64,000 nucleotides of DNA, taken from contig UCII01000014.1 in the NCBI GenBank assembly GCA_900472485.1, positions 69,519 through 133,518 on the forward strand, read 5' to 3'. The stretch is from Hyphomicrobiales bacterium. Its GTDB lineage: Bacteria > Pseudomonadota > Alphaproteobacteria > Rhizobiales > Rhizobiaceae. The notes under the pieces were generated by a model. It ran no database searches. It saw only the letters and a list, made by a program, of their open reading frames with translations, and was not told the origin of the DNA. The translations under genes were made by a program, and so were the position numbers. Positions 57,448 through 64,000 of the stretch are shown here, piece after piece (within the stretch, counting starts at the first letter, position 1; each line of letters begins with the position of its first letter).

Positions 57448-58627
57448 TCTCGAACCAGCGCTGGATGAAGGTCTGGTAGATCTCGGTCAGCGTTTCGAGA
57501 TCCGAGAGCGCCACGCGCTCGTCGACCATATGCATGGTCTGGCCGACAAGCCCGAATTCCACGACGGGGCAGTAGTCCTTGATGAAGCGTGCATCGGACG
57601 TGCCGCCGGTGGTCGACAGCGCCGGCCTTTGACCGGTGATGTTTTCGATGGCGGAGGAGAGCGAAGCGATCAGCGCATTGTTGCGCGTCAGGAAGACCTG
57701 GCTCGGACGTTCCGACCAGACGATGTCGTATTTCGCCGGCGGCCGCCCGGGCCGCAGCGTCTGGTCGGCGGCAGCAGCATCCAGGCGAGCCAGGATTTCC
57801 GTCTTCAGCGTGCCGGCCGTCCAGGTGTCGTTGAAGCGGATGTTGAAGGCAGCGGTCGCCTTGGCGGGAATGACGTTAGTGGCGGTATTGCCGACGTCGA
57901 TCGTTGTCACTTCGAGGTTCGACGGCTGGAAATTGTCCGTACCCGCGTCAAAGGGGGGATCGAGCAGCGCTTCCGTCAGCTTGATGATGCTGCGCACCGG
58001 ATTGTCGGCAAGGTGCGGATAGGCGGCGTGGCCCTGAACGCCATGGACTGTAATAGTGCCGGAAATCGAGCCGCGGCGGCCGATCTTGATCATGTCGCCA
58101 AGGCGTTCCGGATTGGTCGGTTCGCCGACGAGCGACGCATCCCATGTCTCGCCGCGCTCGGCCGCCCATTGCAGCAGCTTGACCGTGCCGTTGATCGCCG
58201 GCCCCTCCTCGTCGCCGGTGATCAGGAAGGAGATCGAACCGGCCGGCTTGCCATGCTTCTCGACATGGCGCGCAACCGCGGCCACGAAGCAGGCAATGCC
58301 GCCCTTCATATCGACGGCGCCACGGCCGAAAAGCTCGCCATCGGCGATTTCGGCGGCAAAAGGCGGATGGCTCCAGGAAGCGGCGTCGCCGACCGGCACG
58401 ACATCCGTATGGCCGGCAAACATCAAATGCGGTCCATCCGTGCCGAGCCGCGCATAGAGGTTTTCGATATCGGGCGTTCCCGGCTCGGTCGCGGTCATGC
58501 GCTCGACCTTGAAGCCAAGCGGTGCCAGCATATTGGCAAGCGCCGCCAGCGCGCCGCCCTCGGCGGGCGTGACGGAAGCGCAGCGGATCAGGGTCTGCAG
58601 GTTCGTGATGGGATTGGTAACAGTCAT
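57434..58627 (-). CDS. dapE: Succinyl-diaminopimelate desuccinylase
   Basis: DapE removes succinate from N-succinyl-LL-diaminopimelate in lysine and peptidoglycan synthesis. The 397-residue M20 metallopeptidase shows MFAGHTDVVPVGD (His ligand and catalytic Asp, about residues 70-78), GRGAVDMKGGIACFV (bridging Asp) and ITGDEEGPAINGT (Glu pair). The frame opens at 58669, but ATG 58627 starts the family pattern. dapD lies 158 bases upstream on the same strand. Confidence 0.95.
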   Translation of the reverse strand: MTVTNPITNLQTLIRCASVTPAEGGALAALANMLAPLGFKVERMTATEPGTPDIENLYARLGTDGPHLMFAGHTDVVPVGDAASWSHPPFAAEIADGELFGRGAVDMKGGIACFVAAVARHVEKHGKPAGSISFLITGDEEGPAINGTVKLLQWAAERGETWDASLVGEPTNPERLGDMIKIGRRGSISGTITVHGVQGHAAYPHLADNPVRSIIKLTEALLDPPFDAGTDNFQPSNLEVTTIDVGNTATNVIPAKATAAFNIRFNDTWTAGTLKTEILARLDAAAADQTLRPGRPPAKYDIVWSERPSQVFLTRNNALIASLSSAIENITGQRPALSTTGGTSDARFIKDYCPVVEFGLVGQTMHMVDERVALSDLETLTEIYQTFIQRWFENAEL

Positions 58628-58785
58628 CGGAGGCAACTTATCCGGCGGGAAATGGCAAAGCGATGGCAAAGGGTCGGTGACGACTCGAAAATCTTTGCCG
58701 CGATTCCAGCAATCGCACAGGCATGCTCACCCGGCAAGCATGGGGGAAGCGCGATGTGGCAACCGCGCTTCCGAAATTTTGCAGA

Positions 58786-59643
58786 TTAGTCGCGCAGCAG
58801 CTCGTTGATGCCGGTCTTCGAGCGGGTCTTTTCGTCGACGCGCTTGACGATGACGGCGCAATAGAGGCTCGGGGCCGGCTGGCCGTTTGCCATGGTGTTG
58901 CCGCTCGGCAGCGCGCCGGCGACGACGACCGAGTATGGCGGAACTTCGCCATAGGTGATCTCGCCGGTGGCGCGATCGACGATCTTGGTGGACTTGCCGA
59001 TGAACACGCCCATGCCGAGCACGGAACCTTCGCGGATGATGCAGCCTTCGACGACTTCGGAGCGGGCGCCGATGAAGCAATTGTCTTCGATGATCGTCGG
59101 GCCGGCCTGCATCGGCTCCAGCACGCCGCCGATGCCGACGCCGCCGGAAAGATGCACATGCTTGCCGATCTGGGCGCAGGAGCCGACCGTCGCCCAGGTG
59201 TCGACCATGGTGCCTTCGCCGACATAGGCGCCGAGATTGACGAAGGACGGCATCAGGATGGCGTTGGGGGCGATATAGGCGGAATGACGCACGACTGCGT
59301 TCGGCACGGCGCGGAAGCCGGCTTCACGGAAGCGGTTTTCTCCCCAGCCTTCGAACTTCGAGGGAACCTTGTCCCACCAGGTGGCGCCGCCGGAGCCGCC
59401 TTCGACGATCTTCATATCGTTCAGGCGGAAGGAGAGCAGAACCGCTTTCTTGAGCCATTGGTTGACGGTCCAATTGCCATCAGCGCCACGCTCGGCCACG
59501 CGAACCTTGCCGCTGTCGAGGAGATGGAGCGCCGTTTCGACGGCATCGCGGACTTCGCCGCGCGTCGACGTGTTCACATTGTCGCGATTGTCGAAGGCAG
59601 CCTCGATGGACTTTTCGAGGGAAGCGAGGTCGGTAGCGCTCAT
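58786..59643 (-). CDS. dapD: Tetrahydrodipicolinate N-succinyltransferase
   Basis: DapD succinylates tetrahydrodipicolinate, the step two before DapE. The 285-residue protein has an N-terminal helical domain and a left-handed beta-helix of hexapeptide repeats (IAPNAILMPSFVNLGAYVGEGTMVDTWATVGSCAQIGKHVHLSGGVGIGG in pieces, residues 110-200), with EPMQAGPTIIEDNCFIGARSEVVEG. ATG at 59643 begins MSATDLASLEKSIEAAFDNR; ATG at 59658 is less likely. It is divergent from the LOG-family gene. Confidence 0.96.
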   Translation of the reverse strand: MSATDLASLEKSIEAAFDNRDNVNTSTRGEVRDAVETALHLLDSGKVRVAERGADGNWTVNQWLKKAVLLSFRLNDMKIVEGGSGGATWWDKVPSKFEGWGENRFREAGFRAVPNAVVRHSAYIAPNAILMPSFVNLGAYVGEGTMVDTWATVGSCAQIGKHVHLSGGVGIGGVLEPMQAGPTIIEDNCFIGARSEVVEGCIIREGSVLGMGVFIGKSTKIVDRATGEITYGEVPPYSVVVAGALPSGNTMANGQPAPSLYCAVIVKRVDEKTRSKTGINELLRD

Positions 59644-59858
59644 GGGAATTCCTTGCAACGTCAGGGCCTATCGTGATTTCCGGATAAAGGTCCGGATGCG
59701 GTCGATTGGTCCTATAGCATGCATGCCGAAAATGGAATGTCTTTTCCGCGCCGATTGAGCTTGGATTCAAGGCGTTGTAGGGGCATATGCAAGAGCTTGG
59801 GCATTCCTGTCTTTCGGCAGGAAAGGCCCGTCATGATCGATTCGAAAGGCATGAATAG

Positions 59859-60746
59859 ATGAGCAAGGGGAAGAACGGCAGGCTGAGGCGCAAGGATGGG
59901 GTTTGGGACCCGTTGAAGACGAGCTCGGCGGACAAGCAACGGGCCGAGTCGGTGCCGCGCACGCCGCAGTCGATGTCGCCGTCCTACCGGCTTGCCTATG
60001 CCGATGAGGATTTCCTCTGCCGTGAGGAATTGCGGCCGATCCGCCTGCAGCTGGAATTGCTGAAGACCGAAATGTCGCTCACCGAGCGAGGCATCAAGTC
60101 GACAGTCGTGATGTTCGGCGGCGCACGTATTCCCGCCCCCGGCACCAATGCCTGGGCTGCCCGCAACGACGTGCAGCGCGCCAATCTTGAGGCAGCATCG
60201 GTCTATTACGAGGAGGCGCGCAAGTTCGCCCGGCTCTGCTCCCGTTATTCCGCCGGTTTCGATTACCACGAATATGTCGTCGTCACCGGCGGCGGCCCGG
60301 GTGTGATGGAAGCTGGCAATCGCGGTGCGGCGGAAGAAGGCGCGCCCTCGATCGGCCTCAACATCGTGTTGCCGCACGAGCAGGCGCCGAACGCCTATGT
60401 GACGCCGGAGCTCAGCTTCAACTTTCATTATTTCGCGATCCGCAAGATGCATTTCATGGTGCGCGCCAAGGCGATCGCGGTGTTCCCAGGCGGCTTCGGC
60501 ACGCTCGACGAATTGTTCGAGTGCCTGACGCTCATCCAGACCGGCCGCATGGAGCGCCTGCCGCTCATTCTTTTTGGCGAAAAGTTCTGGCGCAGCATCA
60601 TCAATTTCGACGGGCTGGCCGAGTTCGGCACCATTGCACCAGATGATGTGAACCTCATCAGCTTCGTTGATACCGCCGACGAAGCCTGGAAGATAGTCAC
60701 CGATTTCTACGAGCACGATAACGGTCACCACGACAACGGGCACTGA
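59859..60746 (+). CDS. LOG family protein (TIGR00730-like)
   Basis: The 295-residue protein belongs to the lysine-decarboxylase-like/LOG family. VMFGGARIPAPGTNAW, VVTGGGPGVMEAGNRGAAEEGAPSIGLNI and AVFPGGFGTLDELFECLTLIQTG (P-G-G-x-G-T-x-x-E) are seen. The best known members cleave cytokinin ribotides to release free cytokinin; many are nucleotide 5'-monophosphate nucleosidases, and lysine decarboxylase activity is not expected. The basic N-terminus (MSKGKNGRLRRKDGVWDPL) is an extension before the domain. Whether it makes cytokinin is not shown by sequence. Confidence 0.88.
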   Translation: MSKGKNGRLRRKDGVWDPLKTSSADKQRAESVPRTPQSMSPSYRLAYADEDFLCREELRPIRLQLELLKTEMSLTERGIKSTVVMFGGARIPAPGTNAWAARNDVQRANLEAASVYYEEARKFARLCSRYSAGFDYHEYVVVTGGGPGVMEAGNRGAAEEGAPSIGLNIVLPHEQAPNAYVTPELSFNFHYFAIRKMHFMVRAKAIAVFPGGFGTLDELFECLTLIQTGRMERLPLILFGEKFWRSIINFDGLAEFGTIAPDDVNLISFVDTADEAWKIVTDFYEHDNGHHDNGH

Positions 60747-60752
60747 TAACGA

Positions 60753-60787
60753 AAAGCCCGCCGTCGCTTGGGCGAGGGCGGGCTTTC
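60753..60787. terminator. Bidirectional terminator after the LOG-family gene
   Basis: AAAGCCCGCC (60753-60762) pairs with GGCGGGCTTT (60777-60786); runs of A and T flank both sides. It separates the convergent LOG-family and EF-hand genes. Confidence 0.85.
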
Positions 60788-60817
60788 GTTCATGGGACCA
60801 GTGTCGGAGCGATCGGC

Positions 60818-61534
60818 TTACAGCAGCGGGCGGCCCGGCATGTCGTCCAGGTTAACGACGCCATCGTGGTTGCGGTCCAAGCGGTCGAAGAGCTTGTTCA
60901 TGGCGTCTTCGGCTTCCTTCTTGCTGATCTGGCCGCTTTGATCGGTATCGGCAAAGCGGAAGACCATCGCTTCATGCATGAAGCGGCCATGCGGTCCGTG
61001 ATGGCGATGCCCTTCGCCGCCCTTGTCGTTGTCATTGTCGTTTTGAGCCTGGTCGCCCTTGGACTGGTCGGCCGGAGCCTGATTGCTCTGCGCCTGATTG
61101 TCTTGCGCTTGATTACCTTGGGCTTGATTGTTTTGTGTCTGATCGCCGCCCGAAGCCTGGCCATCTTGAGCCTTATCGCCATCAGCCTTGGCATGCTCGG
61201 CCCGCCATTGCTTGAACTGCTCCTGGCGATAGGCGCGATATTCGCCGGGGGTGATTTCGCCGTCATGGTTGACGTCGATCTGGTCGAAGATCTTGTCGAC
61301 GCCAGCCTTCACCTCATCCTTGGTGAGCTTTGTATCGTCGGGATTGCCGAATTCCTTCAGCATGCGCACGTAAAGGACTTCAGGCGAAAAATGTGGTCTG
61401 TGCCACCGGCCTTCATGATGATGGTGCCTGCTCTCACGGTCGCCATCATGCGAAGCGGCGAGCGCCACCTGTGCGGCACCGCCGAGAAGCAGGGTTGCGG
61501 AAAGTCCGGCCAGAAGAAGTTTTTTCCCGTTCAT
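60818..61534 (-). CDS. Secreted EF-hand calcium-binding protein with NQAQ repeats
   Basis: The 238-residue protein has a signal peptide (cleavage after VALA, residue 26), a His-rich stretch (37-46), an EF-hand at 87-98 (DVNHDGEITPGE), a Gln/Asn/Asp-rich repeat linker (about 133-168) built of five-residue units such as NQAQG, NQAQD and NQAQS, another His-rich patch (176-182), and two more EF-hands at 196-207 (DTDQSGQISKKE) and 220-231 (DRNHDGVVNLDD). Calcium binding outside the cytoplasm is expected; the first two loops have good ligands, the third has V at position 7. Partner unknown. The 15-base DNA repeat makes length change likely among strains. Confidence 0.87.
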   Translation of the reverse strand: MNGKKLLLAGLSATLLLGGAAQVALAASHDGDRESRHHHHEGRWHRPHFSPEVLYVRMLKEFGNPDDTKLTKDEVKAGVDKIFDQIDVNHDGEITPGEYRAYRQEQFKQWRAEHAKADGDKAQDGQASGGDQTQNNQAQGNQAQDNQAQSNQAPADQSKGDQAQNDNDNDKGGEGHRHHGPHGRFMHEAMVFRFADTDQSGQISKKEAEDAMNKLFDRLDRNHDGVVNLDDMPGRPLL

Positions 61535-61707
61535 CGCTTTTCCTTTCGTGTCGAGGAATGGTCAAACGATACGGCTGGCGGTCAAAAACGACCAATTAAA
61601 CCTCTGTAAGGCGGATGAAACTTTGGTAACCCCGCCTTGGATGTGCGTTTCCGCATTCCGAACGGAAAACCGCTGTGCACTTCTCCTGGAAGTGCTCAAA
61701 TGAATGG

Positions 61708-62412
61708 TTAAACCAGCGCTTTGAGGAAAGCTGTGAGGTCATCGGTCACATAGTCGATGTGATCGTCCTCGCCGGTCGTGCGCTCCCACCATTCGACGAC
61801 CGTCGTCTCGAGATTTTGCGGCACGAGAAGCACCGTCTTCATGCCGAGCGCCTTGGGCACTGCGAGGTTGCGCGGCAGGTCCTCGAACATGACCGCCTTC
61901 TTCGTATCCACGCGGTGCAGGCTCATGAACTTGTCATATGTGCTGCCGGCGGGTTTCGGCACATAGTCGGCCGCCACGATGTCGAAAATGTCGTCGAAGC
62001 CATCGAGGATGCCGAGTGCGCCGGCCGTCGCCTGGGCGTGTTTGACGCTGCCGTTGGTGAAGATGAACTTGCGTCCCGGCAGCGCCTTGATGGCAGCGGC
62101 GAGCTCCGGCTGCGGCGTCAGCGCCGAATAGTCGATCGCATGCGCCTTCTCCAGAAAGTCGTTCGGGTCGATGCCGTGATGGATCATCAAACCCTGCAGG
62201 GTCGTGCCGTGATCGAGGTAATATTGCTTCTGCAGCTTGCGAGCCTCCTCGCGCTCCATCTGCAGAAGGGCGGAGACGTAAGCCGTCATGTTCTTGTCGA
62301 TCTGCGCGAAGAGATCGACATGATGTGGATAGAGCGTGTTGTCGAGATCGAACACCCAATCGCGGATGTGGGAGAAATCTGCTGGCTCGGATAGCGTTTT
62401 TGTCTGGCTCAT
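61708..62412 (-). CDS. HAD family pyrimidine 5'-nucleotidase
   Basis: The 234-residue protein has the HAD motif I DWVFDLDNTLYP (D-x-D, about residues 20-24), motif II FIFTNGS, a Lys in VPKPAGSTYDKF and motif IV VMFEDLPRNL. This is the Pyr-5-nucleotidase/SDT1-like group found in many rhizobia next to dapD and argB, as here. Natural substrate is likely UMP/CMP or related phosphates, by family only. Confidence 0.88.
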   Translation of the reverse strand: MSQTKTLSEPADFSHIRDWVFDLDNTLYPHHVDLFAQIDKNMTAYVSALLQMEREEARKLQKQYYLDHGTTLQGLMIHHGIDPNDFLEKAHAIDYSALTPQPELAAAIKALPGRKFIFTNGSVKHAQATAGALGILDGFDDIFDIVAADYVPKPAGSTYDKFMSLHRVDTKKAVMFEDLPRNLAVPKALGMKTVLLVPQNLETTVVEWWERTTGEDDHIDYVTDDLTAFLKALV

Positions 62413-62629
62413 GCCCGTCTTATGGCACGCCCGCTCCGGGCGGGGGAAGGGAAATATTCATGCTGCCGCGTCTCAGCCATTTGGGGGAGATTGCCGTGCG
62501 ATCTAATGCCGGCTATGATTTTACCATTGATTTCCGGGGTTTTACTCTATTTGCCATGTGAGGGGGAGCTTACGCTCTTTTGGGTCGCGGAGGAGAAATC
62601 GCCCGGCCAGGCTTTTCGGAGGGGATGCG
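62413..62629. other. Non-coding gap, divergent
   Basis: This 217-base gap lies between the divergent HAD nucleotidase and PEP-mutase-like genes. It has a GGAGGGG ribosome site (62618-62624) for the latter. No repeat or strong promoter could be named. Confidence 0.35.
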
Positions 62630-63400
62630 ATGAGTCAGGTGGAAAAGGCGCAGGAATTCGCACGGCTGCACAAGAAGGGCGAGCCGCTGATCCTTTTCAA
62701 TATTTGGGATGCGGGTTCTGCCAAGGCTGTCACTGAAGCCGGCGCGAAGGCATTGGCAACGGGGAGTTGGTCGGTTGCCGCCGCCAATGGTTTCGGGGAC
62801 GGCCAGGCAATCCCGCTATCGCTGCTGGCAGTGACCGCCAGGCTGATTTCGGTGACGAGCCCGTTGCCCCTGTCCGTCGATTTCGAGGGCGGTTATGCCG
62901 TCGAGCCTGAAGAAGTCGCCGTTAATGTCGAAAAGATCATGGATCACGGCGCCATCGGCATCAATTTCGAGGATCAGGTGATCGGTGGCCAGGGCATTCA
63001 TCCTATAGAGGTGCAGGCGGCACGTATCCGCGCCATCCGCGAAATGGCCGATCGCCGGGAAATACCCTTGTTCATCAACGCCCGCACCGATCTTTTCCTG
63101 CAGGAAAGCGATACGGCGCATCATCAGCTCCTGCTGGACGACGCCTTTCAGCGCGCCGATGCTTTTGCCGAGGCCGGTGCCAGCGGCTTCTTCGCGCCGG
63201 GCCTGGTCGAACCGGATCTGATCGGCGCCCTTTGCGAACGTTCGCCTCTGCCTGTTAACATCATGGTGCGCCCGACGACACCGGACAATGAGACCATGGC
63301 AAAGCTGGGCGTCAGCCGCATCAGCTATGGGCCGGCCCCTTACCGCTCGGTCATGGGAATGCTGAAAAGCGAGGCCGAAGCGATCTATCGGCCGTCCTGA
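62630..63400 (+). CDS. Isocitrate lyase/PEP mutase family protein
   Basis: The 256-residue TIM-barrel protein has LILFNIWDAGSAKAVTEAGAKALATGSWSVA, LPLSVDFEGGYA (Mg-binding Asp), GAIGINFEDQVIGG, PLFINARTDLFL and a C-terminal GVSRISYGPAPYRSV. It lacks the KKCGH-type catalytic loop of isocitrate and methylisocitrate lyases, and is more like the carboxyphosphonoenolpyruvate mutase/oxaloacetate decarboxylase-like branch. Its reaction is not certain. ATG at 62630 has GGAGGGG upstream. Confidence 0.82.
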   Translation: MSQVEKAQEFARLHKKGEPLILFNIWDAGSAKAVTEAGAKALATGSWSVAAANGFGDGQAIPLSLLAVTARLISVTSPLPLSVDFEGGYAVEPEEVAVNVEKIMDHGAIGINFEDQVIGGQGIHPIEVQAARIRAIREMADRREIPLFINARTDLFLQESDTAHHQLLLDDAFQRADAFAEAGASGFFAPGLVEPDLIGALCERSPLPVNIMVRPTTPDNETMAKLGVSRISYGPAPYRSVMGMLKSEAEAIYRPS

Positions 63401-63467
63401 CGGACCGGCCAGCGCTTCGCAATCAACATTTGCGAAGCACCTTTGAGACATTGGAGATTAGGCTGAC

Positions 63468-64000
63468 TTACGGAACGATCAGCGTGCCCGCGCCGCGCTC
63501 AGTGAAGATTTCGAGCAGCACGGAATGGGCCGTCTTGCCGTTAAGGATGACGACGCCCTGAACACCGGCCTTGATGGCGTCGATGCAGGTCTCCACCTTC
63601 GGGATCATCCCGCCGGAAATCGTGCCGTCGGCGATCAGCGCATGGGCCTGGGCAACGGACAATTCCTTGATAAGTTGACCCTGCTTGTCGAGGACGCCCG
63701 GAACGTCGGTCAGGAAAAGCAGGCGCGTGGCGCTGAGCGCGCCGGCGATCGCGCCGGCAAATGTGTCGGCGTTGATGTTATAGGTCGCGCCATCGCGGCC
63801 GGGAGCGACCGGGGCGATGACCGGGATCATCTCGGACTTGGCAAGCAGGTCGAGCAGCGTGCGGTCGACTTCGACCACTTCGCCGACGAAGCCGAGATCG
63901 AGCACACGCTCGATATTGGAATCGGGGTCCTTGATGGTCTTGCGCGCCTTTTCGGCGAAAACCATGTTGCCGTCCTTGCCGCAAAGGCCGATCGCCCATT
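63468..64000 (-). CDS. argB: Acetylglutamate kinase, C-terminal part (cut by window edge)
   Basis: ArgB phosphorylates N-acetylglutamate in arginine synthesis; arginine leads to ornithine, the head group of ornithine lipids. The visible 177 residues run in from the right edge with WAIGLCGKDGNMVFAEKA, then VAPGRDGATYNINADTFAGAIAGAL, LFLTDVPGVLDKQGQLIKELS and GTISGGMIPKVETCIDAIKAGV, all typical of ArgB, ending in GAGTLIVP. The start lies beyond the window, so the 63965 methionine is internal. It converges on the PEP-mutase-like gene. Confidence 0.95.
   Translation of the reverse strand, partial: WAIGLCGKDGNMVFAEKARKTIKDPDSNIERVLDLGFVGEVVEVDRTLLDLLAKSEMIPVIAPVAPGRDGATYNINADTFAGAIAGALSATRLLFLTDVPGVLDKQGQLIKELSVAQAHALIADGTISGGMIPKVETCIDAIKAGVQGVVILNGKTAHSVLLEIFTERGAGTLIVP

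Noticed and set aside
59859..60746. Lysine decarboxylase
   Set aside because: The PGGxGTxxE motif marks the LOG family, a nucleotide phosphoribohydrolase group; the decarboxylase name is an old annotation error.
1..64000. CRISPR array, prophage, integrated island, tRNA or rRNA
   Set aside because: No regular spacer array, integrase, transposase, attachment repeat or cloverleaf sequence was seen; gene content is core chromosomal throughout.

Overview
The window reads as a piece of the main chromosome of an alphaproteobacterium of the Rhizobiaceae, closest in gene content and order to Rhizobium (tropici/etli/leguminosarum type). Reasons: the block hybrid kinase - olsB - tme - mutS - glnD - murJ - trpS - usp - nfu - tsaB - rimI - mur - olsA - miaB - phoH - ybeY - corC - lnt - praR - metK - trmB matches the order I recall for Sinorhizobium and Rhizobium; the cluster lptC-lptA-lptB-rpoN-hpf-ptsN is the known Rhizobium rpoN locus; third codon positions are GC-rich; and Rhizobium-type intergenic mosaic repeats sit between genes. 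No phage, transposase, CRISPR array, tRNA or rRNA was seen. Nearly all of it is core genome.

Layout. 1-5.8 kb: a tight minus-strand operon rph-VOC-rdgB-hemW, divergent from the heat-shock repressor gene hrcA; grpE follows, with an unrelated GFA-type gene inserted in reverse. 5.8-11.1 kb: minus-strand lptC-lptA-lptB-rpoN-hpf-ptsN (lipopolysaccharide transport, sigma-54, ribosome hibernation, nitrogen PTS). 11.4-16.8 kb: sppA-ihfB-lapA, two minus-strand genes (GNAT, CoxG-like), then an RNA methyltransferase pair and lspA. 16.8-31.8 kb: hybrid kinase, olsB, a class III cyclase, malic enzyme, mutS, a small Cys-rich protein, glnD, murJ. 32-46.2 kb: trpS to trmB, including olsA, a Mur-type Fur protein and praR. 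46.3-53.2 kb: small heat-shock protein with a DUF1150 protein, nucleoside hydrolase, chemoreceptor, ribokinase, rmuC. 53.3-56.8 kb: def, a FitAB-type toxin-antitoxin pair, fmt, truA, arsC. 56.8-64 kb: a membrane protein, dapE, dapD, a LOG-family protein, an EF-hand protein, a HAD nucleotidase, a PEP-mutase-like protein, and argB cut by the right edge.

How the parts work together. Nitrogen control is dense here (rpoN, ptsN, glnD). Envelope building is also dense (lptABC, lspA, lnt, murJ, sppA and both ornithine-lipid acyltransferases olsB and olsA). A strong sigma-54-type -24/-12 sequence lies just upstream of olsB, which would tie ornithine lipid to RpoN. A second one lies in reverse orientation in front of rpoN, a possible self-repression site. 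The small heat-shock gene has a good RpoH-type promoter, and its leader can fold to cover the ribosome binding site. The def-fmt-truA translation cluster is split by a toxin-antitoxin module whose palindromic operator overlaps its own promoter.

I did not find a clearly new multi-gene system. The observations most worth testing are the sigma-54 element at olsB, the reversed element at rpoN, the hsp20 leader, the toxin-antitoxin insertion, and a five-cysteine small protein between mutS and glnD.
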